DNA of 64,000 nt from Edaphobacter sp. (GTDB lineage Bacteria > Acidobacteriota > Terriglobia > Terriglobales > Acidobacteriaceae): positions 29,679-93,678 of the forward strand of contig NZ_JAPWKF010000003.1 of assembly GCF_028283685.1 (NCBI RefSeq). The letters run 5' to 3'. A program made the position numbers and the translations under genes. Below, piece by piece: positions 8,434 to 18,503 of this stretch (the first letter of the stretch is position 1; each line of letters begins with the position of its first letter). Under the pieces are notes generated by a model. It did not search any database, was not told the DNA's origin, and worked only from the letters and a program-made list of their open reading frames with translations.

Positions 8434-9687
8434 TCAATCCGTCTCCGAAGAATCCTTCTTCAGCGCCCCACCCGTATGCCGCCACGCACTCCCCGCGGCA
8501 TCGCGAACGCTGTTTGCACTCTTCCCCAGCGCCTTGCCCGTACTGTGCGCTGCAGTGTCCAGCGCCGCACCCGTCTTGTTGTTCGCCAGCACCAGCGCCG
8601 TATTCGTCTGGCGATCGCTCAGGCTCAGCGCATTCGCCGTTGAATTCGCTCCAACCAATGTCCCGTCGACACCTGCATTCCCCCCGCGGATCGCCGCCTG
8701 CACCGGACGCTTTGAAGGCTCCGCCCACGCCACATCGCTCTCCGGCAGCGCCTCCAGGCGCTCCACCCTTGCCGCCGAAAAGTCGCTGCGCTGCATCTTC
8801 TCCAGCAGCGGCCACTGCGACGACTTCGCCCATATCGCGCCGTTCATCAGTGCATTCGGCTCGCCCACATTGATCACCGAACGCACCGCCATCCGCTTCA
8901 TCGACTCACACCGATCCCCGCCGCAACCCTTCCGGCACAGCTCATGGTTCAGAAACGATCCATGCTTCCCATACGACAGCCACACCCGCGCCCCATGATC
9001 CTCCGCGCCCAGCGCCGAGGCCCGCGTCAGCTGGCTCGCATCGCATGCCGTATCCTCATGCGCCGCCGCATACCAGTACACCGCGCGCCATCCCTCCGCC
9101 GAATCGCCCGTGCCGCCCGTCAGCAGCACCGACACATGCTCCGCATCCAGCGCATGCCCCAGGCGCCCACAGTCCGTGCGCCACAGAAAGTAGTAGTGCA
9201 GCTCGATCCTTCGGCCACGCAGAGAACCCAGTGCCACCACCGACGACGCTCCCGCCGTAGCCGATGAGGCTGCCGCTGAAGGCGTAAACGCAGCCGCCGA
9301 CGAGGCCGAAGACACCGCCGCCGCCTTCAGCGCGCCGCGTCCCTTCTCCTCCAGCAGAGTCGCCTGTCCATACAGCGTGCCGTTATCGGCCAGCACATAC
9401 GGCGTCGCCGTATTCGTCAGCAGCTCGCCCGGCATCGCCGAACAGTCCTGGCCACTCACCATCACCTCGGGCACAAACTTGTCCAGCAGCGTCTGCTCCA
9501 GCGCATCGCTCAACCCATCGCCGTCGCTGTCCACCCGACTGCCCGGAACCTGCGCCTGCGCGATGCCGCCCATCACGCAGCCCAGCGCCAGCACGCACAT
9601 CACCCCACGCGCCCGCCTGCCGGCAACGCCGGAAGCCATCGGCACGCTCGAAACCATCAACAAACGCCCAGTAAACAGATTGCGCAT
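8434..9687 (-). CDS. Secreted protein with a calcium-binding DxDxDG motif, function unknown
   Basis: A 417-residue predicted exported protein: hydrophobic segment at about residues 28-46 ending in AQA, then DSDGDGLSDALE (53-64), a thrombospondin-3/EF-hand-like calcium loop. The middle has a tryptophan- and cysteine-containing domain (HYYFLWRTDC, WYAAAHEDTAC, ELCRKGCGGDRC) whose cysteines could form disulfides. The C-terminal third is low-complexity, Ala/Asn/Thr-rich. I do not recognise the family. An Ala/Ser-rich linker lies near residues 120-150. Confidence 0.8.
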   Translation of the reverse strand: MRNLFTGRLLMVSSVPMASGVAGRRARGVMCVLALGCVMGGIAQAQVPGSRVDSDGDGLSDALEQTLLDKFVPEVMVSGQDCSAMPGELLTNTATPYVLADNGTLYGQATLLEEKGRGALKAAAVSSASSAAAFTPSAAASSATAGASSVVALGSLRGRRIELHYYFLWRTDCGRLGHALDAEHVSVLLTGGTGDSAEGWRAVYWYAAAHEDTACDASQLTRASALGAEDHGARVWLSYGKHGSFLNHELCRKGCGGDRCESMKRMAVRSVINVGEPNALMNGAIWAKSSQWPLLEKMQRSDFSAARVERLEALPESDVAWAEPSKRPVQAAIRGGNAGVDGTLVGANSTANALSLSDRQTNTALVLANNKTGAALDTAAHSTGKALGKSANSVRDAAGSAWRHTGGALKKDSSETD

Positions 9688-10136
9688 CGAAACTCACCCA
9701 TCCTTCAGCAAACCGCAATTACAGCAAACCGCAATTGCCAGGCGAAACAACGAAACAAGCGCAAGCAACCCAACCGCCCGCAAGTAATGACGCACAACCC
9801 CAACCCATAAGACATCATTCATTGCCACCGGCGATGCCTGCCCACTCCGCATTTCCCGCCCCTGCGCCCCACCTCATCAGCAACCGCATTCATTGCAACA
9901 ACTTCACCCAGCCACCTCGACAACCCCTCTCGTTTGTCATTCCCCTTCGTTTGTTATCCCTTAGCGTAGCGGAGGAATCCGCTTTTCTTACCACCCAGCC
10001 ATGAACCCACCCCACCCCTGCCCAAACAAAAGAACCGTCATCCCCACCGAAGGCGAAGCTGCAGTGGAGAGACTCCGCCTTTCGACCACGGAAGCCCCAC
10101 AGCCCAAAACCCCCTTCCAGCATTCCACAAAAAAAC
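9688..10136. other. Gene-free gap with degenerate dispersed repeats
   Basis: Holds plus-oriented GTCAT-family remnants near 9935-9990 (ending GGAATCCGCTTTTCTT) and a clearer copy at about 10037-10083. No gene is seen. Confidence 0.6.
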
Positions 10137-10165
10137 TTGCATACCCAGTCGCCATTCGATATAGT
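10137..10165 (+). promoter_or_regulatory. Sigma-70-type promoter of the PadR operon
   Basis: TTGCAT (10137-10142) and TATAGT (10160-10165) are separated by 17 bases, placing the start of transcription just before the padR-like gene at 10178. Confidence 0.7.
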
Positions 10166-10177
10166 CGGTTTCCGACC

Positions 10178-10519
10178 ATGAAACCCGACGCCCCGCTCTC
10201 GACCGCCGCTCTCTACATCCTTCTCGCACTGGCCCGCGAAGACCTCCACGGCTACGGCATCATCCAGGAGATCGCCCGCGAGTCCGACGACAACTACCGC
10301 ATCGGCCCCGGCACCCTCTACGACAACCTCAAGAAGCTCATGGACCAGAAGCTCGTCATCGACGCCCCCCGCTCCGCCCGCGCCAAAGACGACGACCGCC
10401 GCTTCTACCGCCTCACCACCGCCGGCAAGGCCGCGCTCTCCACCGAGGTCGAACGCATGCACAGCATCGTCCTTGAAGCCCGCCTCCGCCTCACCGGAAG
10501 GAGCCCGCGCAAAGCATGA
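10178..10519 (+). CDS. PadR family transcriptional regulator
   Basis: A 113-residue winged-helix regulator: LSTAALYILLALAREDLHGYGI and GPGTLYDNLKKLMDQKLV are the standard PadR HTH core, with DRRFYRLTTAGKAAL forming the wing. The start ATG 10178 is set by the promoter just upstream; longer open frame before it is repeat DNA. Its stop overlaps the next gene by 4 bases (ATGA). It probably controls this operon and perhaps the ABC transporter that follows. Confidence 0.93.
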   Translation: MKPDAPLSTAALYILLALAREDLHGYGIIQEIARESDDNYRIGPGTLYDNLKKLMDQKLVIDAPRSARAKDDDRRFYRLTTAGKAALSTEVERMHSIVLEARLRLTGRSPRKA

Positions 10520-10914
10520 GCCAATCACTCCGCCTCGCCTACCGCGCCATCCTTCGTCTTCACCCCATCGACTTTCGCGCCGAGTTCGGCAACGAGATGC
10601 TCTGGATCTTCGACGAAGAGGCACGCAGCGGCCACGCCCTTCCGCTCTTCTTCGACGGCCTCCGCTCCATCCTCGTGCAGAACATCCGCCCCTACTTCCA
10701 GCAGCCCGAGCCCGCCGGCCCCATCTACATCGAGATCGACTCCTCGCTCCCCTCCGAACGCATCGCGCAGACCTGGCTCGTCATCATCTGCGGCATCCTC
10801 TGCATCGGCCTCTTCCTCAGCATGGTCGCCCCGCGCGTCGTCCTTCCCATCAGCGATCTCTTCTTCACCAGCAGCCATCAGCAGCACCACCACCTTCATC
10901 ACGCAGACCGATAG
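10516..10914 (+). CDS. Small membrane-anchored protein translationally coupled to PadR
   Basis: 132 residues. The N-terminal half (YRAILRLHPIDFRAEFGNEM) resembles the short prefix domain found before permease modules next to PadR regulators in acidobacteria. One strong transmembrane segment follows (AQTWLVIICGILCIGLFLSMVA), and the tail is His-rich. It starts inside the padR stop codon. The role is unknown; regulating or assembling a transporter is a guess from context. Confidence 0.75.
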   Translation: MSQSLRLAYRAILRLHPIDFRAEFGNEMLWIFDEEARSGHALPLFFDGLRSILVQNIRPYFQQPEPAGPIYIEIDSSLPSERIAQTWLVIICGILCIGLFLSMVAPRVVLPISDLFFTSSHQQHHHLHHADR

Positions 10915-10952
10915 ACCACGACACGCACAGCGCGCAGAGGGAGGGAGAGAGC

Positions 10953-12269
10953 ATGAAGAAGTTCATCGCAGCATCATTCCTCCTCGTCGTGACAACGACG
11001 CTGCATGCACAGCAGATCACAGGCACCTGGCAGGGCACAGGCGACACAGGCGAAAAGCTTCGCGTCGTTCTGAACATCGACAAAGGCGCCGGCGACGCGC
11101 TCCACGGCACCCTCTACAGCATCGATCAGACGCCCGACCCCGCGCCCGTCACCGCCATCACCTTCGATAGCAGGACATTGAAGTTCTCCATCGACACCTT
11201 CCACGCCTCGTATGAAGGCAAGCTCAGCGCCGATGGCAACACCATCACCGGCACCATGACGCAGGGCGAACCCAAACCGCTCGTCTTCCAGCGCGCCACC
11301 GCGAACACGGTTTGGAAGACCGATGCCCTCGCGCACAGCTCGCAGATGATCGCCGTCGACAAAGACGTGAAGCTCGAAGTCCTCGATTGGGGAGGCACCG
11401 GCCGTCCACTCGTCCTCCTCACCGGCCTCGGTGACAATGCACACGTCTTCGACAAGTTTGCTCCAAAGCTGGCCGCGAAGTATCACGTCTACGGCATTAC
11501 CCGCCGCGGCTTCGGCAACTCCAGCAAGCCCGATCCGGTCACCGCCAACTACAGCGCGGCGCGTCTCGGCGACGACGTGCTCGCCGTCATCGAGGCACTG
11601 CATCTCGACAAGCCCATCGTCGCCGGACACTCCATCGCAGGCGAAGAGCTCAGCTACATCGGCGCCCGGCACGCAGACAAAGTCGCAGGCCTCATCTATC
11701 TCGACGCCGGCTACCCCTACGCTCTCTACGATCAGCTCAACGGCGCTTTCTTCTTCGACGTCAGCGACCTGCGCCAGCAGCTCAGCACCGTTGTTCCCGG
11801 CGCAGCGCCGCCGCAGGATCAGAAGAAGGCGCTCGACGATCTCATCGCCGCACTCCAGCAGGTGCAGAAGGAAGCGGCCTCCATGCGCCACACGGTAGAA
11901 GACCTGCCGCCGCCATCGCCCGGCCCGCGTCACCCACCTCCGCCTGTAGGCGCCGCCATCATGAACGGCGAGCAGCGCTTCGACACCATCAGCTCTCCCG
12001 CACTCGTCATCTTCGTCTCGCCGCACGACCTCAGTTCGATGTTTAAGGGCAACCCCAAGGGACAGGCCGCCATGGAAGCCAACGACAAGCGCAGCACCGA
12101 GAATCAGGCCCTCGCCTTCGAGCGCCAGGTCCCCTCCGCCCACGTCGTCCGCATCCCCAACGCCAACCACTACGTCTTCCGCTCCAACGAAGCCCAGGTC
12201 CTCAGCGAGATCGACACCTTCATCGCCACGCTGCCCGCTGCGAACGAACGGACGCAGTCAACAAATTAG
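10953..12269 (+). CDS. Secreted alpha/beta hydrolase with N-terminal lipocalin-like domain
   Basis: A 438-residue protein with a signal peptide (start ATG 10953, cleavage near LHAQQ). The N-terminal about 100 residues (GTWQGTGDTGEKLRVVLNID, ADGNTITGTMTQG) look like a small beta-barrel domain seen fused to secreted hydrolases. The C-terminal part is an alpha/beta hydrolase: LLTGLGDNAHVFDKFAP oxyanion region, VAGHSIAGEEL nucleophile elbow (GHSIAG, Ser) and a late NANHYVF histidine. A proline-rich insert lies before the C-terminal third. The substrate is unknown. Confidence 0.88.
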   Translation: MKKFIAASFLLVVTTTLHAQQITGTWQGTGDTGEKLRVVLNIDKGAGDALHGTLYSIDQTPDPAPVTAITFDSRTLKFSIDTFHASYEGKLSADGNTITGTMTQGEPKPLVFQRATANTVWKTDALAHSSQMIAVDKDVKLEVLDWGGTGRPLVLLTGLGDNAHVFDKFAPKLAAKYHVYGITRRGFGNSSKPDPVTANYSAARLGDDVLAVIEALHLDKPIVAGHSIAGEELSYIGARHADKVAGLIYLDAGYPYALYDQLNGAFFFDVSDLRQQLSTVVPGAAPPQDQKKALDDLIAALQQVQKEAASMRHTVEDLPPPSPGPRHPPPPVGAAIMNGEQRFDTISSPALVIFVSPHDLSSMFKGNPKGQAAMEANDKRSTENQALAFERQVPSAHVVRIPNANHYVFRSNEAQVLSEIDTFIATLPAANERTQSTN

Positions 12270-12324
12270 CTGGCTAACTCATTTCGCCAAGCCGTCTCAC
12301 CTACTCAATTTCAGGAGCTCATCC

Positions 12325-13089
12325 ATGCTCGAGCTGGTCAACCTCACCAAGTCCTACTCCGGCCTGCACGTCGCCTCCAGCATCCGCTTCACCGCGCGTC
12401 CCGGCGAGGTCACCGGCTACCTCGGCCCCAACGGCTCCGGCAAGTCCACCACCATGAAGATGATCACCGGCCTCATCGAGCCCTCCAGCGGACACGTCTC
12501 CTTCAACGGCCAACCCATCCGCGACGACCTCATGGGCTTCCGCCGCGTCATGGGCTACGTTCCCGAAGAGCCCTACCTCTACACCCACCTCAGCGGCATC
12601 GAGTATCTCGTCATGGTCGCGCAGCTCCGCGACATGGACCGCAACGTCGCCAGCACCCGCATCCGCGGCCTGCTGCGCCTCTTCGGCCTCTACTCCGACC
12701 GCGACGTCCCCATGAGCAGCTACTCCAAGGGCATGCGCCAGAAGATCCTCCTCTCCGCCGCCCTCATGCACGACCCCGAGCTCATCCTTCTCGACGAGCC
12801 CTTCTCCGGACTCGACATCGGATCTTCCCTCATCCTCCGCTCGCTCATCGAAGAGCTGGCCCGCTGCAACAAGGTCGTCCTCTTCAGCTCCCACGAGCTT
12901 GAGACCGTCGAACGCCTCTGCGCGCACGTCGTCATCCTCCACCGCGGCAAGGTCGTCGCCGACGACTCCATCGACAACCTCCGCAATCTCATGCAGCTCC
13001 CCTCGCTCGAAGACATCTTCGCCCAGCTGGCCATCGAGCAGGACTACCTCGCCGTCTCCCGCGAGATCGTCAACCTCATCCACACCTGA
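12325..13089 (+). CDS. ABC transporter ATP-binding protein
   Basis: 254 residues with Walker A GPNGSGKST (34-42), signature YSKGMRQK (133-140) and Walker B LILLDEP (153-159), followed by the switch histidine region SSHELETVE. The type is that of ABC-2/drug or polysaccharide exporters. AGGAG lies 8-9 bases before ATG 12325. It precedes a large membrane protein that is its likely permease, now frameshifted, so the exporter may be inactive or the break may be a sequence error. Confidence 0.95.
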   Translation: MLELVNLTKSYSGLHVASSIRFTARPGEVTGYLGPNGSGKSTTMKMITGLIEPSSGHVSFNGQPIRDDLMGFRRVMGYVPEEPYLYTHLSGIEYLVMVAQLRDMDRNVASTRIRGLLRLFGLYSDRDVPMSSYSKGMRQKILLSAALMHDPELILLDEPFSGLDIGSSLILRSLIEELARCNKVVLFSSHELETVERLCAHVVILHRGKVVADDSIDNLRNLMQLPSLEDIFAQLAIEQDYLAVSREIVNLIHT

Positions 13090-13139
13090 GAAGGGAAGCG
13101 CACGCACCACACCATCAATCCCCTCGCTCTTCGTCGTTT

Positions 13140-13365
13140 GTCATTCCGAGCGCCGCGATCCAGGGTGCCCCATTCATGGCGCGGAAGCGACATGAGTGGG
13201 CCCGCCACAAAACGCTGAAGAAAACCACATGAGCAGGTCCACCCACAAACTCTCAAGAAGCGCAGTCACCTCGACCGAAGCCAAACGAAAGCGCAGTCAC
13301 AAACTTTAAAGAAACCGCAGTCATCTCGACCGAAGCGAAGCGAAGAGAGACCCGCTTCTCAACTT
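13140..13365 (+). repeat. Cluster of dispersed repeats with hairpin
   Basis: Fills the gap between the ABC ATPase and its permease. It includes a GTCATTCCGAG start, a GGGTGCCCC hairpin with arms CCCATTCATG (13169-13178) and CATGAGTGGG (13191-13200), and GTCAYCTCGACCGAAG copies at 13265 and 13319, all plus-oriented. Confidence 0.75.
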
Positions 13366-13406
13366 CCGAATCACCCCGACCACCACCCCAAAGACCGGAG
13401 TCGCCC

Positions 13407-15111
13407 ATGAACCCGACCCTCACCAACCGCTGGCATCCCCTCCGTGTCCTCTACCGCGTCTTCCTCCTCCGCGTCATCGACCTCGAACTCCTCTCCGCCG
13501 ACGGCGACCCCTCGCGCCTCATGGGACAGTTCGCCGCCGTCTTCGTCACCATCAGCTTCTTCTGCAGCTTCCCCGTGCCCATCTTCCTCGTCGGCCGCAC
13601 CGCCATCCCGCATCCGCTCGCCTACATGTTCGAGCACTTCCTCATCGAGACCTCCATGACCATCGCGGGCATCATCGCCGTCCTCGGCTGGGACTCCGCC
13701 TTCCCCGACCGCCGCGACATGCTCGTCCTCGGCCCGCTTCCCGTCCGCTCCAGCACCCTCTTCACCGCCAAGATAGCCGCCCTCTTCGCCGGACCCCTCC
13801 TCGCCGGCTGCCTCCTTCAATCTCTTCACCGGCTTCAGCTGGCCGCTCGTCTTCGCCGTGGGAGTCGGCAGCAGCTTCAGCCTCCTCCGCACCCTTCCCG
13901 TCTACTGGCTCACCATCGCGCTCGCCGCCGCCTTCCCCGTCCTCTGCCTCCTCGCCATCCAGGGACTCGCCGCCAACCTTCTCCCACGTCAGATCTTTCT
14001 GCGCCTCTCCGCCTTCCTGCAGGCCGGCCTGCTCTGCCTGCTGATGACCAACTACTTCCTCGGGCCTTCCTTCAACTCTCCCGCCGCGCTCCTCGCGCCC
14101 GCGAACCAGCACACCCTGCACCTGCTCCCCGGCTACTGGTTCCTCGGCCTCTTCAACCAGCTCAACGGTTCGCTGCAACCCGAGCTCGTCCCCCTCGCCC
14201 ACCGGGCCTGGGCCGCCCTCGGCATCGCCGCCGCAGGAGCCGTCGCCGCGCTCCTGCTCTCCTACCTCCGTATGCTGCCCCGCATCGTCGAGCAGCCAGA
14301 GATCGTCCCCGCCATGCGCAGCCGCTCGCTCCCCCTCGGCAACTCGCTCGCCTCCGTCGTCACGCTCTTCAGTCTGCGCACCCTCACCCGCAGCCGGCTG
14401 CACCGCATGATCCTCAGCGTCTACCTCGGCATCGGACTCACCATCATCTTCGGCTTCCTGCACACCCGCTTCGCCAACACCGGCCTCCGCTTCGCCGAAG
14501 GGCACACCCAGCCCCTCCCGCTCAGCCTCACCTACCTGCTCTCCAGCATCCTCACCATCGCGCTCACGGCCCTCGCCCTGCGCATCGTCGTCGGCATCCC
14601 CATCACCCTCCGCGCCAACTGGATCTTCCGCGCCACCCAGGTGCGCCCCGCCTGGCGATACCACCACGCCACGCGCCTCTCCTTCTTCACGCTTGCCACC
14701 GCGCCCGCCGTGCTTCTTCTGCTCGGCGCCGGGCTGCTTCGCGGCCGCGGCACCATCCTCGCCGTCGCCGAACACCTCGCCATCATGGCCCTCTTCGGCG
14801 CGCTCCTCGTCGAGCTATGCCTCTTCACCTTTCGCAAGATCGCCTTCGCCTGCTCCTACCTCCCCGGCAAGGCCAACCTCCACTTCGCCTTCTGGATCGC
14901 CCTCTTCGCCTCCATCGAGTGGATCCGCGACGCCGCAGGCTACGAGGGCCGCACCCTCACCCACCCCTCCAACACCACGCTGCTGCTGCTGGGCCTCGCC
15001 GCTGCCGCAACCCTCATCCACGCTCTCTCCAACCAGCACTCCCGCCGTACGGCAGACCTCCTCTTCGAAGAAGAAGACCTCACCGCAATGGTGACCCTCA
15101 ACCTCCGCTGA
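13407..15111 (+). pseudogene. ABC transporter permease, broken by a -1 frameshift
   Basis: Two overlapping frames together encode one membrane protein of about 567 residues. The first (from ATG 13407, GGAG before it) gives residues up to FAGPLLAG near 13808. The sequence then continues naturally only in another frame (AASFNLFTGFSWPLVF from 13807 on) through many hydrophobic spans to a stop at 15109-15111. Restoring one base in the GCCGGCTGCC stretch at 13803-13812 would join them. It directly follows the ATPase gene, so it is the likely permease. It could be a true pseudogene, a sequencing error, or recoding; no slippery heptamer was noticed. Confidence 0.8.
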
Positions 15112-15150
15112 AACTCACTCTGAGACGTTCGCTACCATCACCACCAAAAC

Positions 15151-15324
15151 CGTCATCTCGGCCGGGTGCCCCATTCATGGCGCAAAGCGACATGAGTGGG
15201 CCAGCCACAACCGCCGGGCGCTCTACGTCTCACCTCTAAGACGTGGCTTCACCACCACCACCGCCCACTCAAAACTGTCATTTCGACCGAAGCGCAGCGC
15301 AGTGGAGAAACCCGCTGTTCGACC
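15151..15324 (+). repeat. Dispersed repeats with hairpins
   Basis: Contains GTCATCTCGGC joined to a GGGTGCCCC hairpin (arms 15170-15179 and 15191-15200), a short ACGTCT/AGACGT hairpin near 15223-15247, and a complete plus-oriented GTCATTTCGACCGAAG...CAGTGGAGAAACCC copy (15277-15324). Confidence 0.75.
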
Positions 15325-15335
15325 CCGCTGCTACC

Positions 15336-16481
15336 TCAATGGCCACCATACCCGGCCCACACATACTCCAGCGCCTCACCCAGCGTCTGCGCCCGCACTG
15401 CCCTCGCCACATGCGCCGCATTCCTCGCAAACACAAACTGGTAGGGATACCCCTTCGCCTCCAGCACCTTCGCCATGCGCTCATTCGCCTCCACCCAGTC
15501 ATGCATGTTGTCGCGCATCGCATTCGGGTTCAGCAGGTCCATATCTCCCACCTCCATCCAGATCCGCAGCGGCTTCTTCGGCGAGTTCGGAATCAGCGTC
15601 TCGTGAAATCCCCACGCCCCATGTGGTGTCGCCGCACTCCACGGCCATTGCTGGTTCACATATGTACCCGAGTACGTCAGCACCCGGTGATACAGCTCCG
15701 GGTGATACCACGCCATCGCCAGCGCCGCCGACCCGCCCGAGCTGTTGCCCGTCACTGCTCGTCCCTCCGGGTCCTTCGTCAGCGTCACGCCATACCGGCG
15801 CTCCACCTCCGGCAGCACCTCCGCCTCCACAAACTCCGCATACTTTCCCGACATCGTGTCGTACTCCAGCCCGCGCTCCGACCCCTGCGCATCGCCACTG
15901 CCATTGCCGATCGAGATCGCAATCATCGCCGGAACCTTCTTCGCCGCAATCAGGTTGTCCAGCACCGTGAACAGCAGAGCATCCGGTCCGTCCGCGCCCA
16001 CGATCAACGGAGCCGCCGTGCCCTTCACATACTGCTGCGGCACATACACCGTCACCGTCCGCGTGTAAGCAGCCCTGTGGCTCGACGGCACCATCATCCG
16101 CTCCGCATGATTCGGGTCCGGCGCGCCATACGTCCCCGGCGTCCGCGCAATCCCCGGGTAAAAGTGGCTGTCCGCTGAGTTCATCGTGAAGTGCTCCACC
16201 CTGCCGTGCGGCACGTCGCCCGACACCGTCGCTTCCTTCGCCGCATCATGCGTCGGTCCCAGGATGAAGTTCCCATCCTCGCGCGGAGAAGGCACCACGC
16301 CGTCCGGCAACTCCTTCGCCTCCACCATCCCCGATGCATGAGGATCGCGCACCGGCATCTCCGGACGAGCCGGATGATCCGCCGTCGCAGGCTGCGCCGG
16401 AACCTGCCCCCGTAACCCGCTGCACGCAATCAGAACCGCTGCAACCACTGCCGCTAACCCCGCAATCCATCCCCGTCGCAT
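15336..16481 (-). CDS. Lipoprotein-type esterase (esterase D / feruloyl-esterase-like)
   Basis: 381 residues. The N-terminus ends in LIAC (17-20), a lipobox, so it is probably a lipoprotein. The catalytic core is an alpha/beta hydrolase of the putative esterase family (IroE/feruloyl esterase-like): RTVTVYVPQQYVKG, PLIVGADGPD, and the nucleophile elbow GNSSGG (Ser247). A late HVARAV histidine is near the C-terminus. It faces a second hydrolase gene (16616) divergently. Confidence 0.88.
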   Translation of the reverse strand: MRRGWIAGLAAVVAAVLIACSGLRGQVPAQPATADHPARPEMPVRDPHASGMVEAKELPDGVVPSPREDGNFILGPTHDAAKEATVSGDVPHGRVEHFTMNSADSHFYPGIARTPGTYGAPDPNHAERMMVPSSHRAAYTRTVTVYVPQQYVKGTAAPLIVGADGPDALLFTVLDNLIAAKKVPAMIAISIGNGSGDAQGSERGLEYDTMSGKYAEFVEAEVLPEVERRYGVTLTKDPEGRAVTGNSSGGSAALAMAWYHPELYHRVLTYSGTYVNQQWPWSAATPHGAWGFHETLIPNSPKKPLRIWMEVGDMDLLNPNAMRDNMHDWVEANERMAKVLEAKGYPYQFVFARNAAHVARAVRAQTLGEALEYVWAGYGGH

Positions 16482-16615
16482 CGCTCACCTCGCCGTAACC
16501 CGGCATATCCCGAACGCGCGAAATATAACACTCCACAGGTCTTATTTGGAGTATTCTGACAACACTTCCCCGACAATCAAGGGCCCCCCTCCCTCCAGCT
16601 CGTTTCGGAGTCTGC

Positions 16616-17659
16616 ATGCACGTCGTCACAAATCAATCCGTCGGAAGAAGTGCACGCCCGCTGCGTCAGCAACTCGCCCATCTGTTTCTCTTCGCCATCG
16701 CCTCGCTGCTCACCCTCGGCATCCTTCTCTGGGCCGCCGACCGCGTCAGCCCCTGGCCCGGAGCCCTCGTCGCCCGCATCTTCCTCGTCCGCAGCGCGCG
16801 CGGCTCCTACCACCGGCTCGAAAACCGCATCCCCACCAATCTCTACGATCAGCGCGATCAGCACTACGATGCCTCCGACCCCGACGCCTACCTCGACGTC
16901 TACTCCACCGCCCGTTACGACGGCGCACCCCACCCCGCCCCCACTCTCATCTGGCTCCACGGCGGCGGCTGGATCTCCGGCGATAAAAACGACATCGCCA
17001 ACTACGCCCGCATCGTCGCCTCGCACGGCATGACCGTCGTCACGGTCAACTATCCTCTGGCGCCCGCCAACCTTTACCCCGCGCCTCTGCTCGGCCTCAA
17101 CACCGCGCTCAACTACATGCTGGCCAACGCCGACCGTCTCCACATCGACGCCTCGCACATCTTCCTCGCCGGCAACTCCTCAGGCGCGCAGATCGCCGCG
17201 CAGATGGCCAACATCGTCACCTCCGTCCACGAGGCCGATGCCCTCCGCATCCGCCCCGCCCTCCACGCCGACCAGCTCAAAGGCGTCCTGCTCTTCGGCG
17301 GCGTCTACGACTTCAACGCCCTCGATCTCCACGGCATCCACGGCTACTTCGTCCGCAACGCCCTGCGCTCCTACACCGGCAACCGGAACTTCGCGAAGAC
17401 GCCCCTCTTCGCCCGCGCCTCCGTCCTTCACCACCTCACCCCCAGCTACCCGCCCACCTTCATCGTGGCAGGCGACGCCGATCCCCTCGCCTCGCAGTCC
17501 GCTGACCTCGCCCGCGAACTCACCCGCCAGGGCGTTCTCGCCGACACCCTCTTCTACCCCTCCGGCAACCACCTCCACCACGACTTCCAGTTCAACCTCT
17601 TCACCCCCTCCGGCGACGAAACCCTCACCCGCACCCTCCGCTTCATCGATAACCACTAA
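16616..17659 (+). CDS. Membrane-anchored alpha/beta hydrolase (HSL/BD-FAE type)
   Basis: 347 residues. A single N-terminal membrane span (residues about 22-40) precedes a hormone-sensitive-lipase-like fold: HGGGW oxyanion motif at 115-119, GNSSGA nucleophile elbow (Ser188), an acid in VAGDADPLASQ and a histidine in GNHLHHDF. It likely hydrolyses carboxyl esters at the outer face of the inner membrane. Divergent from the esterase at 15336-16481, with only 134 bases between. Confidence 0.9.
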   Translation: MHVVTNQSVGRSARPLRQQLAHLFLFAIASLLTLGILLWAADRVSPWPGALVARIFLVRSARGSYHRLENRIPTNLYDQRDQHYDASDPDAYLDVYSTARYDGAPHPAPTLIWLHGGGWISGDKNDIANYARIVASHGMTVVTVNYPLAPANLYPAPLLGLNTALNYMLANADRLHIDASHIFLAGNSSGAQIAAQMANIVTSVHEADALRIRPALHADQLKGVLLFGGVYDFNALDLHGIHGYFVRNALRSYTGNRNFAKTPLFARASVLHHLTPSYPPTFIVAGDADPLASQSADLARELTRQGVLADTLFYPSGNHLHHDFQFNLFTPSGDETLTRTLRFIDNH

Positions 17660-17760
17660 AGCAGGACCCTGCTTCTCGACCGCTACCGGTTGACCGCTAC
17701 CGGCTCCCCAGGGCACGACAACCCTTCCCAACCCGCCCACGGCTCTCTATCATTAGCCCC

Positions 17761-18291
17761 ATGACCCGGATCCCAGCCTGGTTCGAACGCCGCTTCGACT
17801 TCACCTTTCCCGCTGAACTCCTGCCCAACCTGCTTGCCCGCCTCCGCGGCACCCCCGCACGCCTCGACGAGGCACTCCGCAACCGCCCCCACGCCACCAT
17901 CACCGCGCAGCCCTCCGGCGACACGCGCCCCGGCTGGTCTCCGCAGGAGCACGCCGGCCACCTCCTCGACCTCGAGCCTCTCTGGCTCGCCCGTGTCAAC
18001 GACTTCGTCGCCGGCACCGACATCCTCACCCTCACCGACCTCCAGAACCGCCGCACCGACGACGCCCACCACAACGCCCGCCCCCTCGAAGACATCCTCT
18101 TCGACTTCCGCACCCATCGCATCGCACTCCTCAACCGCCTCGCCGCCCTCGACGACACGCCCTACACCCGCACCATCCCCCACCCGCGCCTCAAAACCCC
18201 CATGCGCCTCGTCGACCACCTCTACTTCGTCGCCGAACACGACGACCACCACCTCGCCCGCATCTGGCAGCTCGTCAACAAAGCCCTCTAA
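17761..18291 (+). CDS. DinB family protein
   Basis: A 176-residue four-helix-bundle protein of the DinB/YfiT type, typically metal-binding with three histidines; candidates here are EHAGHLLDLE and EHDDHHLARIW. Functions in the family vary, including thiol-dependent transferases. No ribosome site is visible before ATG 17761, and the gene stands alone. Confidence 0.85.
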   Translation: MTRIPAWFERRFDFTFPAELLPNLLARLRGTPARLDEALRNRPHATITAQPSGDTRPGWSPQEHAGHLLDLEPLWLARVNDFVAGTDILTLTDLQNRRTDDAHHNARPLEDILFDFRTHRIALLNRLAALDDTPYTRTIPHPRLKTPMRLVDHLYFVAEHDDHHLARIWQLVNKAL

Positions 18292-18503
18292 GCCCCACGC
18301 GTCGAACGTCTTTCAATCCCACGCCTCGTGTCCGGCGAATATGTAACCGCGTCACGAGCATTTGCACACCGCAAGCCTCTCCCTGCGCAAGCAATTCCCT
18401 GCGCAAGCAATTCATTGACAAACCCCTCGCCCGATGGAACGCTGAACCCACTCACCCGATCGATCTATCCCCTGATCCACTTCCATCCGAGGAGATCCCC
18501 GTC

